7,470 bases of DNA. It comes from Pseudomonadota bacterium. GTDB taxonomy: Bacteria; Pseudomonadota; Alphaproteobacteria; Rhizobiales; Beijerinckiaceae. Every line of letters starts with the position of its first letter. The stretch's first letter is position 1. This document shows, piece by piece, positions 1-6,166 of the stretch. Under the pieces are notes generated by a model. It did no database searches and had not been told where the DNA came from. It saw only the letters and a program-made list of their open reading frames with translations. The stretch is taken from assembly GCA_023393655.1 (NCBI GenBank), contig JAEWKP010000128.1:1-7470 (forward strand), in the 5' to 3' direction. The translations under genes were made by a program, and so were the position numbers.

Positions 1-277
1 GCGGTGTGCCCTGTACGGGCAGCCGCCCTGTCCATTTCGGGATCGCGGTCAGCAGGAAACCGCCGATCGCGGCAGCCTGATAGCCGAACAGCTTCTCGTG
101 AACGTGCCAGTCCACTGGAGCGAAGGCCGTTGGAACGGCGAGATGGCCGGTGACGAACGGCAGCCAGATCAAGACCGTCAACCCGGCTTGCAGCGCGGCC
201 AGAAGGAAGAACGGCCGAAACCCGTAGGACAGCAACGAGGGGCCATCATAAGCCCGCAGTCGCGGTATGGGTGCCAT
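1..277 (-). CDS. nnrS: NnrS family membrane protein, N-terminal part (runs off left edge)
   Basis: The first 92 residues are visible, starting at the ATG at 277-275 and open to the window edge. A good ribosome site (AGAAGGA) lies just upstream. The N-terminus has the family pattern GFRPFFLLAAL, a first hydrophobic helix at about residues 23-45, then DWHVHEKLFGYQAAAIGGFLLTA and IPKWTGRLPVQG. These correspond to the conserved WHxHE...FG and PxWTGRxPxxG segments of NnrS. NnrS proteins are polytopic inner-membrane proteins of about 400 residues, thought to bind haem/copper, linked to denitrification and relief of nitric-oxide stress. The usual Asn in 'PNWTG' is Lys here. The gene points the same way as the ubiTUV operon but is separated from it by 280 bases that carry its own likely promoter, so it is probably a separate transcription unit. 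The family call is firm; the exact biochemical role of NnrS is not settled. Confidence 0.9.
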   Translation of the reverse strand, partial: MAPIPRLRAYDGPSLLSYGFRPFFLLAALQAGLTVLIWLPFVTGHLAVPTAFAPVDWHVHEKLFGYQAAAIGGFLLTAIPKWTGRLPVQGTP

Positions 278-482
278 AGGTTCGTCCTTCTAATGGTTTG
301 GAAAGATCCGAGCTTCCCGATAGCCCGACTTTATGGCTCGCGCCGAATCCGTCCAGCGATGAGGCCGGCGAATTCCCACCTGGATTGCCAAACCTGGCGC
401 CACGGAGCCCGCTGGATTCTTATTGGACTTCTGCGCGCCGCCCTCGCCGGGCACAGCGGCAATTTCATCCCACTCACACGCA

Positions 483-524
483 ACCATAGCGACTGCGGAC
501 CGGAAGCAAGTTGCGAAAACGCAA
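483..524 (-). promoter_or_regulatory. Putative FNR/NnrR-type promoter of nnrS
   Basis: Positions 511-524 read TTGCGAAAACGCAA, a perfect dyad of the Crp/FNR form TTG-N8-CAA. Read leftward, a -10-like hexamer TATGGT lies at 488-483. The dyad centre (517.5) is 29.5 bases from the start of that hexamer, which is the class II activator geometry (site centred near -41.5), and gives a predicted transcript start near 476. That leaves a leader of about 200 bases before the nnrS ATG at 277, in which I see no convincing gene or terminator. A short flanking pair CCGGA/TCCGG (500-504, 526-530) may be chance. The half-sites match the site in front of ubiT. Which family member binds (FNR, NnrR, DNR) cannot be decided from sequence alone. 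Confidence 0.6.
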
Positions 525-557
525 ATCCGGAAAATCCGACCACCCCTGAACCTGCGC

Positions 558-926
558 TCAGAGTTCGCGCAAGGCGGCTGCGCCCGCTTCTGCGCTACGT
601 GCGATCTCAATGAAGAGAAGCGCCAGTTCCTCGAAGACGCTGCGGTCGTTCTCAGCCTCGCTCAATGCATCGAGTTCCGACAGGAACACCAGCAACGCGG
701 AAATCCGCTCCTTGTGGTCACGCGCGGTTGCGAGTTGCCGACGCGACTCACGCCGACGTTCGAGCTGGTCGAAGCGATCGAGCGCGCCGTCTAGGGTCTC
801 CCGACAGGTGCAATTGAGCTCCTCGGGTCGCAGGACGCGTCGGAGCCGGCCGATCAGCTCGCTCGCCGATGTCGGTGGGGTGCTGCGCTCATGAGCGTTG
901 CGCGTTCCGCCTCGCACGCCATCCAT
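558..926 (-). CDS. Unrecognised 122-residue helical protein, last gene of the ubiTUV operon
   Basis: I do not recognise this protein. The ATG at 926-924 has a strong ribosome site, GGAAGGGG, six bases upstream, and the gene starts only 28 bases after the ubiV stop, so it is probably co-transcribed with ubiT, ubiU and ubiV. Codons favour G or C in the third position as in the neighbours. The predicted protein is soluble and charged, with no signal peptide or membrane helix. About residues 1-20 look disordered. A CxC pair (NCTCRE) follows near residues 39-41, then an Arg/Glu-rich, probably helical or coiled-coil stretch (about 45-75), and a C-terminal part rich in Leu, Glu and Ala (about 75-122). 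No catalytic motif is visible. It could be an accessory or assembly factor for the UbiT/U/V machinery, but that rests on position only. Coding status is likely; function is unknown. Confidence 0.7.
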   Translation of the reverse strand: MDGVRGGTRNAHERSTPPTSASELIGRLRRVLRPEELNCTCRETLDGALDRFDQLERRRESRRQLATARDHKERISALLVFLSELDALSEAENDRSVFEELALLFIEIARSAEAGAAALREL

Positions 927-932
927 GATCGG

Positions 933-940
933 CCCCTTCC
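933..940 (-). promoter_or_regulatory. Ribosome binding site supporting the start of the 122-residue gene
   Basis: Read leftward, GGAAGGGG ends six bases before the ATG at 926-924. This strong Shine-Dalgarno match in the short gap after ubiV is the main reason to treat the unrecognised reading frame as a translated gene. Confidence 0.6.
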
Positions 941-954
941 ACCTTCAGACACGG

Positions 955-1863
955 TCACGCACTATGCCTAGATTCCGCTCCCATACGAGCGTGACCAGGT
1001 GCTCCATGCAGGAAACCGTTGGCCAGTGGCACGTCAGGATAGACTGCCCCAAGACGGCGCTCGGCTTCTTCAGGATCTAGCCGCTCGTCGATGACGTCGC
1101 GGAACAGCCGCGCGACCTTGACCATGTCGCAGACCTGCGGCGATAGGCGCATCGACGCAATCCCGGCGTTTCGGAGCGTGGGAATGTCGCGTATCAGGCT
1201 GGCCGAGTTGTGTGAAAGGGTTTGGACGCCGTTGACAGACAGGAAGCCAGCGCCGTCCAAAGTCTGAACCGGCATTCCGTCGGGATCCTGCTCGCAAACG
1301 AAACGGCAGTTGTCCTTCGTCAAATTGTGAGCGCGCGCGTGGTAACAGCGCGCCGAAATCGCCAGGGGCACCCTCCCAAAGGCGAATACCTCCAGCGTGA
1401 CCTGTGGAAGCGCCGCAGCAATGATGGCGATGGCCGAGAGAGGCAGCTCTGGCGGTAGACAGATGCGTGTGGCGCCGCGCTCGGCCAGGAAGCCCGCTGA
1501 GGCCTCATTGTAAATGTTGACGAGTGGGCCGGCCGCGAACGGCCTTTCCCCCAGTGAAGAGAGGCAGCTGAGATCATTGATTTCGACCTCGGCGTTCTCT
1601 GCTTGCATCAGCTCGCGGGCCTGACGTCGCTCGCGAGGCAAGGAGATCAGGATCAACGATGCATGTAGCACCCGCTTGCCCGCCGCCTCCAGCCGCTCGA
1701 CCACGCCGGGAATATAGTCTTGCTTGAAGGGAGCCCGCTTTGAGCAGACGGTCTCACCGACCACCACAGTATCAACAGGCGCCTCATCGGCGATCCTGTA
1801 GTAAAAGTCGCGCCACCGTTCGGGCGCCCAGTGATAGAGCACCGGGCCGAGTGTGAGTTTCAT
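955..1863 (-). CDS. ubiV: UbiV, Fe-S subunit of oxygen-independent ubiquinone hydroxylation (U32 family)
   Basis: UbiV forms a complex with UbiU that hydroxylates the ubiquinone ring precursor without O2, in the cytoplasm. The N-terminus MKLTLGPVLYHW matches the MKxxLGPVL start of E. coli UbiV. The segments GETVCSKR, ISARCYHAR, KDNCRFVCE and VNGVQTLS are family hallmarks. The cluster cysteines, numbered from the chosen start, are Cys40, Cys173, Cys186 and Cys190; the last three keep the E. coli spacing (13 then 4). Length is 302 residues, near the family's 290-300. Two ATGs are possible. I prefer 1863 because AGGGA (1877-1873) is then nine bases upstream and because it aligns with the E. coli start; the ATG at 1869 would add Met-Ala and leave only a three-base spacing. 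It lies 26 bases after ubiU in the same operon. UbiV belongs to a family annotated as U32 peptidases, but no peptidase role is implied. Confidence 0.95.
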   Translation of the reverse strand: MKLTLGPVLYHWAPERWRDFYYRIADEAPVDTVVVGETVCSKRAPFKQDYIPGVVERLEAAGKRVLHASLILISLPRERRQARELMQAENAEVEINDLSCLSSLGERPFAAGPLVNIYNEASAGFLAERGATRICLPPELPLSAIAIIAAALPQVTLEVFAFGRVPLAISARCYHARAHNLTKDNCRFVCEQDPDGMPVQTLDGAGFLSVNGVQTLSHNSASLIRDIPTLRNAGIASMRLSPQVCDMVKVARLFRDVIDERLDPEEAERRLGAVYPDVPLANGFLHGAPGHARMGAESRHSA

Positions 1864-1889
1864 CGCCATGGTTCCCTAGGTTCGGTCAC

Positions 1890-2867
1890 TTAGCGCCAGC
1901 TCTTTCGGTAAGCGCCGACCGTGCTCGTCTGACCCTCCGCCATCGGGGCAAGGCCCGTGTCAGGTGGGCGGCGCCCCTCGTCGAGCGCGACAAGAATGTT
2001 GCGGAAGGAACGCACGACGCCGGCGATGTAGGCGCGGCCGCGTTGGCGGCCCTCAATCTTGAGCGCCGTCACGCCAGCATCGCGAAGGGCAGGAAGAATT
2101 GCCGCCGCGTCGAGACTGACGGGCTCCTCGAAGATGTAGCCGGTTCCCTTCGGCGTGGTGAAACGCCCTTTGCACAAGGTTGGGTAACCCGCCGACTCGT
2201 CCTTGCGGAAGCTGTTGATGGTGAAGCCACCCAGCGTCGAGACAATCTGGCCTTCTCGTTCGGCATAGGCGACATGGCTCGCCGGCGAGCAGACGCCGTT
2301 CATATTCGGCGACTGCCCGGTGGCATACGAGGACAGCGAGCAACGCCCTTCCTCCATGACGCAGAGGCCCCCGAAGACGAAAACCTCTGTCTCGCATACA
2401 CTCTCCCGCACGATCGCGCCGATCTCGGCAACGTTAAGCACACGCGGCAGGACGACCCGGCGGGCGCCGAAGCTCTCCGCATAGAAGCGGATCGCGTCGG
2501 GGTTGGCGGCGCCGGCCTGCACCGAGACATGCAGACGCTGCGTCGGATGGTGGCGGGCGGCATAATCGAGCGTGGCGAGATCGGCCAGGATCAGTGCGTC
2601 GGCCCCGGCCGTGACCGCGTCGTCAATCGCTGCCTGCCACAGCCCGAGGGATCCGGCCCGAGCGAAGGTGTTGATGGCGACCAGCACCTTGACGCCGTAC
2701 CGGTGGGCGAAAGAGACGCCCTTCCTCAACTCCTCGCGCGAGAAATTCAGGCCAGGGAAGTTGCGGGCATTGGTCTCGTCGCGGAAACCGCAATAGACAG
2801 CGTCGGCCCCAGCCTCGACGGCGGCCTCGAGGCTGGCCGGCGTTCCTGCCGGGCAGATTAATTCCAC
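1890..2867 (-). CDS. ubiU: UbiU, Fe-S subunit of oxygen-independent ubiquinone hydroxylation (U32 family)
   Basis: This is the partner of UbiV; together the two 4Fe-4S proteins carry out O2-independent ring hydroxylation in ubiquinone synthesis. The 325-residue product aligns along its whole length with E. coli UbiU (331). Matching segments are MELICPAG at the start, AGADAVYCGF, AINTFA, ADALILADLA, HVSVQA, VVLPRVL, FGGLCVMEEGRC, GYPTLCKGRF, KIEGRQR and the C-terminal GAYRKSW. The four cluster cysteines fall at Cys169, Cys176, Cys193 and Cys232, the same numbers as in E. coli. The start is a GTG (2867-2865) inside the end of ubiT, an overlap of 10 bases that suggests translational coupling; GGGAG lies upstream with suitable spacing. 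The homology at residue 1 makes this start secure. Many databases will label it 'peptidase U32', which is misleading here. Confidence 0.97.
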   Translation of the reverse strand: MELICPAGTPASLEAAVEAGADAVYCGFRDETNARNFPGLNFSREELRKGVSFAHRYGVKVLVAINTFARAGSLGLWQAAIDDAVTAGADALILADLATLDYAARHHPTQRLHVSVQAGAANPDAIRFYAESFGARRVVLPRVLNVAEIGAIVRESVCETEVFVFGGLCVMEEGRCSLSSYATGQSPNMNGVCSPASHVAYAEREGQIVSTLGGFTINSFRKDESAGYPTLCKGRFTTPKGTGYIFEEPVSLDAAAILPALRDAGVTALKIEGRQRGRAYIAGVVRSFRNILVALDEGRRPPDTGLAPMAEGQTSTVGAYRKSWR

Positions 2868-3406
2868 GGGTCATCTCCCGCGACGGTCTGCGCCCGCATG
2901 CGCTGCCGCACGGCGCCGGCTAGGCGAGCGCCGAGCGGGCCGAAGCCACCGAAGAGTAGCTGGCCAAAATCAATGCGGGCGTCGTCCAGGGCATTACGCA
3001 GCGCGAGCGAAGCCGCGACATCGCCTTCCACCCTGAGCACGCGCGAGAAGAACAGGGCATCGCCATCGAGCGTCCCTTCCGCCATGCCGATCAGCCCCGC
3101 CAACGGCCCCCGGATGCTGACATCGAGCCCGGCCGGCAATTCGCGCACGGCGCGCGCCAGCGGCCGGCGCGGTTTCGGCTCCAGCACGAAAGCGAAGGGC
3201 AGGTCGGTCGGATCGATGCCGAAGCGCTTTTCGGCATGCTCACCGAGGCGGTCGTACAAATCGAAATGGGCGCGGTCAATGCGGGCGAGAATCAGGGCGA
3301 GGGCGGGCTGGAGCGGCGCAAGCGGCAGTGGCGCCGCAGCGCGGGAGAGCCATGACGGTAACCGCGGCGGTACCACCCGCAATCCTGGCATTTCTGTCTC
3401 CGGCAT
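2858..3406 (-). CDS. ubiT: UbiT, SCP2-domain lipid-carrier protein for anaerobic ubiquinone synthesis
   Basis: UbiT is the anaerobic counterpart of UbiJ. Its SCP2 (sterol carrier protein 2) fold is thought to hold the hydrophobic polyprenyl intermediates for the UbiU/UbiV reactions. The protein has 182 residues (E. coli UbiT 174). A proline/leucine-rich amphipathic N-terminal segment (about 13-43) is followed by the SCP2 domain at about 44-150. That domain includes SIRGPLAGLIGMAEG and the family signature DGDALFFSRVLRVEGD (about 114-129) plus LALRNALDDARID. The ATG at 3406-3404 has a near-perfect ribosome site, GGAGGTGA (3417-3410). It is the first gene of the leftward operon and overlaps ubiU by 10 bases. 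A TTGCG-N4-CGCAA site sits 46 bases upstream with class II promoter spacing. The identification is strengthened by the adjacent ubiU and ubiV. Confidence 0.93.
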   Translation of the reverse strand: MPETEMPGLRVVPPRLPSWLSRAAAPLPLAPLQPALALILARIDRAHFDLYDRLGEHAEKRFGIDPTDLPFAFVLEPKPRRPLARAVRELPAGLDVSIRGPLAGLIGMAEGTLDGDALFFSRVLRVEGDVAASLALRNALDDARIDFGQLLFGGFGPLGARLAGAVRQRMRAQTVAGDDPWN

Positions 3407-3425
3407 CGCTCACCTCCAGTACTTG

Positions 3426-3466
3426 AAGCTAGCGCCAAAGACGCCGCGCTCGTTGCGCCCGCGCAA
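3426..3466 (-). promoter_or_regulatory. Putative FNR/NnrR-type promoter of the ubiTUV operon
   Basis: Positions 3453-3466 read TTGCGCCCGCGCAA, with the same half-sites (TTGCG and CGCAA) as the nnrS site. Read leftward, a -10-like hexamer TAGCTT lies at 3431-3426. This places the dyad centre (3459.5) at about -40.5 relative to a predicted start near 3419, close to the class II position of -41.5. The resulting leader is only about 13 bases and begins right at the GGAGGTGA ribosome site of ubiT. The half-site form and spacing are seen directly; activation under anoxia or in response to nitric oxide is inferred from the Crp/FNR family and the gene content. Confidence 0.65.
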
Positions 3467-3477
3467 AGACGAGCGCG
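3445..3477. repeat. Inverted repeat enclosing the operator between ubiT and ubiD
   Basis: CGCGCTCGT (3445-3453) and its exact reverse complement ACGAGCGCG (3469-3477) flank the TTGCG-N4-CGCAA dyad at 3453-3466. The outer repeat is centred at 3461 and the inner at 3459.5, so they are nested but not concentric. The outer arms could form a nine-base-pair stem with a 15-base loop, or be half-sites for a second regulator. There is no run of T after it, so it does not look like an intrinsic terminator. Confidence 0.7.
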
Positions 3478-3490
3478 ATTAAAGCGGGCC

Positions 3491-5038
3491 ATGGTCCGGC
3501 AACCGGAGCCCTTGCCCTTGCCGATCCGTGATCTACCCCGCTTCCGCGACCTCACCGCCTTCCTCACCTACCTCGACACGGCCGGACATCTGCGGCGGAT
3601 CGCCGAGCCGGTGAGCGTCGTGCACGAGATCACCGAGATCCACCGCCGCGTCATCTCAGAGGAGGGGCCAGCGCTGCTGTTCGAACGGCCGGTTCAACCG
3701 GATGGGGCGGTGTCGCCCATTCCGCTGCTGACCAACCTGTTCGGCACGGTCGAGCGTGTCGCCTGGGGGCTGGGCATCCACTCGGACAATCTGACGGCGC
3801 TCGGCCGCACGCTCGCCGAGCTGCGCGAGCCAAAGCCGCCACGCGGACTGGCCGAAGCCTGGCAGGCGCTGCCGCTGGCACGCGCAGCGCTCTCAATGCG
3901 GCCGCGCCGGTCGCGACGAGCGCCGGTGCAGGAGCTGGTCTTCCGGGGCGATGCGATCGACCTCACCGCATTGCCCGTGCAGCTCTGCTGGCCGGGCGAA
4001 CCCGCCCCGCTGATAACCTGGCCGCTGGTGCTCACCGCGCCGCCCGAGCCTTCGGCGGAGGACGAAGGCAATCTCGGGGTTTATCGGATGCAGGTACTCG
4101 GCCGCGACCGCGCCATCCTGCGCTGGCTCGCCCATCGCGGCGGGGCGCGCCATCACGCGCAATGGCGCCGCCTCGGCCGGGATATGCCGGTCGCTGTCGT
4201 AATCGGCGCCGATCCAGCGACAATCCTGTCGGCTGTCCTGCCCTTGCCGGAGACCGTCCCCGAACTGCGCTTTTCCGGCCTGCTGCGCGGCGAGCGGCCG
4301 AGCATGACACCCTGCGTTAGCGTCCCGCTCAGCGTGCCGGCCGAGGCCGAGATCGTCATCGAAGGATTGGTCTCGCCAGACGAGACCGCACCGGAAGGGC
4401 CGTTCGGTGACCACACCGGCTATTACAATTCCGTCGAGCCCTTCCCGGTGATGCGGGTCACGGCGGTGACGATGCGGCGGGCGCCGCTCTATCTCTCGAC
4501 CTTCACCGGGCGGGCGCCGGATGAACCCTCGCGCATTGGCGAGGTGCTCAACGTTCTGTTCCTGCCGCTGCTGCGCCGGCAGTTTCCCGAGGTGGTCGAT
4601 GTCTGGCTGCCGCCGGAAGCTTGCTCATACCGGATCGCCGTCATCGCGATCGCCAAGCGCTATCCGGGCCAGGCGCGGCGGCTGATGCTCGGCCTTTGGT
4701 CGCTGCTGCCGCAGTTCAGTTACACTAAGCTCGTCATCGTCGTGGACGCCGACATCGATCCTCGCGACTGGGCGCAGGTGATGTGGGCGGTCGCGACCCG
4801 GGCCGATTCTAGCCGTGACCTCGTCAGCATCGCCGACACGCCGATTGACTATCTCGATTTCGCCTCGCCGAAGCCGGGTCTCGGCGGCAAGCTCGGCATC
4901 GACGCCACCAACAAACTACCGCCGGAAACCGAGCGGGAATGGGGCCGGCCGATGGCCATGGATCCACAGGTTGTGGCTCGCATCGACGCGCTCTGGCCCA
5001 CGTTGGGCCTCACCACAGCTCCGGGAGCCTCGCCATGA
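3491..5038 (+). CDS. ubiD: UbiD, 3-polyprenyl-4-hydroxybenzoate decarboxylase
   Basis: UbiD removes the carboxyl group from 3-polyprenyl-4-hydroxybenzoate in ubiquinone synthesis, using prenylated FMN and a divalent metal. The 515-residue product (E. coli 497) has the N-terminal RFRDLTAFLTYLDTAG (about 17-32). It also has the cofactor/metal region NLGVYRMQVLGRD and ILRWLAHRGGA (about 194-219), the catalytic segment PEGPFGDHTGYYN (about 301-313), TFTGRAPDEPSRIGE, and the C-terminal PIDYLDFASP, LGIDATNK and REWGRP blocks. The order and spacing match E. coli UbiD. The ATG at 3491 is kept although its ribosome site is weak; in-frame TTG codons at 3512 and 3518 are alternatives, still upstream of the first conserved block. 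It is divergent from ubiT and overlaps ubiX by four bases. The substrate could in principle be another aromatic acid, but the close match and the ubi neighbours favour the ubiquinone enzyme. Confidence 0.94.
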   Translation: MVRQPEPLPLPIRDLPRFRDLTAFLTYLDTAGHLRRIAEPVSVVHEITEIHRRVISEEGPALLFERPVQPDGAVSPIPLLTNLFGTVERVAWGLGIHSDNLTALGRTLAELREPKPPRGLAEAWQALPLARAALSMRPRRSRRAPVQELVFRGDAIDLTALPVQLCWPGEPAPLITWPLVLTAPPEPSAEDEGNLGVYRMQVLGRDRAILRWLAHRGGARHHAQWRRLGRDMPVAVVIGADPATILSAVLPLPETVPELRFSGLLRGERPSMTPCVSVPLSVPAEAEIVIEGLVSPDETAPEGPFGDHTGYYNSVEPFPVMRVTAVTMRRAPLYLSTFTGRAPDEPSRIGEVLNVLFLPLLRRQFPEVVDVWLPPEACSYRIAVIAIAKRYPGQARRLMLGLWSLLPQFSYTKLVIVVDADIDPRDWAQVMWAVATRADSSRDLVSIADTPIDYLDFASPKPGLGGKLGIDATNKLPPETEREWGRPMAMDPQVVARIDALWPTLGLTTAPGASP

Positions 5039-5622
5039 CCCAGCCCATCCGCGTCATCGTCGGGATCAGCGGCGCCTCGGGCGCGGCGATCGGGGTTCGG
5101 GTGTTGGAGCGGCTCGCCGAAACGGGGCGGATCGAGAGCCATCTCGTGATCTCGCCCGCAGCCGAACGGACGCTCGCCACCGAGATTGGCCCGCAGGCCC
5201 TGGCACGGGCGCGCGAGCTCGCGACCTGCTGCCATGATCATCACGACATCGGCGCCAGCATCGCCAGCGGCTCCTTCCGTGCGGCTGGCATGATCATCGC
5301 GCCTTGCTCGGTTCGCAGCCTCTGCGCGGTCGCCTATGGGCAGCTTGACGACCTCCTGGCACGCGCCGCCGATGTCCAGCTCAAAGAGCGCCGCCGGCTG
5401 GTGCTGCTCGTGCGCGAAAGCCCGTTACATCTCGGCCATTTGCGTGCGATGGCACAGGTGACGGAATACGGCGCCATCGTCGCGCCACCGGTCCCCGCCT
5501 TCTACCTGAAGCCGTGCGACATCGCCGCGATCATTGACCAGATCGCGCTGCGCGCTATCGGCCTACTTGACCTCAACCTCGAGGCGTTGCCCACCATTGA
5601 GTGGCAGGGGGGTCAAGTGTGA
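5035..5622 (+). CDS. ubiX: UbiX, flavin prenyltransferase making the UbiD cofactor
   Basis: UbiX attaches a dimethylallyl group to reduced FMN, forming the prenylated FMN that UbiD needs. The start is the ATG at 5035, overlapping the ubiD stop as ATGA, which implies translational coupling. The first residues (RVIVGISGASGAAIG, with Ser15) match the family's flavin-binding N-terminus. Other hallmarks are SGSFR (78-82), MIIAPCSVR (86-94), ADVQLKERRRLVLLVRE (112-128) followed by SPLHLGHLR (129-137), and PAFYLKP towards the C-terminus. The length of 195 residues is typical (E. coli 189). An in-frame ATG at 4939 lies inside ubiD and would only add residues with no family counterpart, so it is rejected. 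Its own 3' end overlaps the GTG of a decayed NnrS-like gene. Confidence 0.95.
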   Translation: MTQPIRVIVGISGASGAAIGVRVLERLAETGRIESHLVISPAAERTLATEIGPQALARARELATCCHDHHDIGASIASGSFRAAGMIIAPCSVRSLCAVAYGQLDDLLARAADVQLKERRRLVLLVRESPLHLGHLRAMAQVTEYGAIVAPPVPAFYLKPCDIAAIIDQIALRAIGLLDLNLEALPTIEWQGGQV

Positions 5623-6150
5623 CGACTACAGGCGTTGCGCCGGCTGTACGAGTCAGCCCCTTTCGCATCTTCTTCGTCCTCGCAACATTCTTGTGCGCGT
5701 CCTGGTTAGGTTAGCAGGCCGCGCGATGCATCTCTGGTCGCCCTCCGTGGGAGCGTCGATGGCGGCTGGCATTGTCCTCATCGTCGCGACACACGTGGCT
5801 GTGGTGTGGTCAAGGCCCGCGCGAAGCGTCGGTTCTTGAGACTGTTCGCGGGATCACGCGGACGGCTTCAGCCTTCGGTTTGCGCTGGCCGCGATCCTCG
5901 GGCTCAGCGCCGTGATCGGCGGTCTTATCGGGCCTGCGCTGCCTGTGTCTCGCCGCCATGTCGAGCATGGTTCGGATCGCCCCAGGCGTTTACTCGGCCG
6001 GCTGGCTCATTGGCCATGGTCGTCGCGGGCACTGCCGCCGCGCCGTTCCGGCTGCTGCCGGAATTCGGCATGCTCCTCCCGCTGAACACGCGGCCCTATG
6101 CCGGGGCACTGCCCTGCTCTCCTTGCGGTTTGCCGGCGGCCGCTCGGGCT
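5619..6150 (+). pseudogene. Decayed NnrS-like gene downstream of ubiX
   Basis: No intact gene fills the 544 bases between ubiX and hemN, but fragments resembling NnrS appear in family order on the plus strand. A GTG at 5619 overlaps the ubiX stop (GTGTGA) and encodes VRVSPFRIFFVLATFL before a TAG at 5712-5714. This resembles the NnrS N-terminus (compare FRPFFLLAAL in the gene at the left edge). In another frame, about 5690-5836, comes VLVRLAGRAMHLWSP and a hydrophobic helix, ending at a TGA (5837-5839). The same frame resumes at about 5861 with FALAAILGLSAVIGG, like the conserved 'IAVIGGRIIPAFT' region. A third frame from about 5986 gives SLAMVVAGTAAAPF. The WHxHE and PNWTG region and the C-terminal GHTGR motif are missing. 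The remnant is about 530 bases against about 1,200 for a full gene, so stops, frameshifts and deletions are all implied. The right boundary is approximate. The family call rests on eye alignment. Confidence 0.5.
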
Positions 6151-6166
6151 GACGTGACCGCAGCGC

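Noticed and set aside
331..468. Possible 45-codon upstream gene in the nnrS leader (minus strand)
   Set aside because: A GAGTGGG lies just before its ATG, but the translation is Arg/Pro/Trp-rich, unlike a real small protein, and nothing else supports it.
525..557. Intrinsic terminator after the 122-residue gene
   Set aside because: Only a four-base stem (CGGA/TCCG) with a three-base loop is visible and there is no clear T tract, too weak to call.
98..613. Open frame of 171 codons on the plus strand over nnrS and its upstream region
   Set aside because: It runs antisense to the recognisable NnrS N-terminus and across its promoter; composition is Arg/Pro-rich and shadow-like, with no convincing ribosome site.
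2043..2861. Long open frame (272 codons) on the plus strand opposite ubiU
   Set aside because: It is a shadow of ubiU, a full-length match to a known family with all four cluster cysteines. Antisense open frames of this size are common in GC-rich genes, and the translation resembles no family I know.
955..2867. Reading UbiU and UbiV as collagenase-like U32 peptidases
   Set aside because: The four conserved 4Fe-4S cysteines, the E. coli-like N-termini and the adjacent ubiT, ubiD and ubiX all point to ubiquinone hydroxylation instead.
3423..3438. TTG...CAA pair in the ubiT upstream region as a second FNR-type site
   Set aside because: The spacing between TTG and CAA is 10 bases rather than 8 and the inner bases are not symmetric; it also overlaps the predicted -10 of ubiT.
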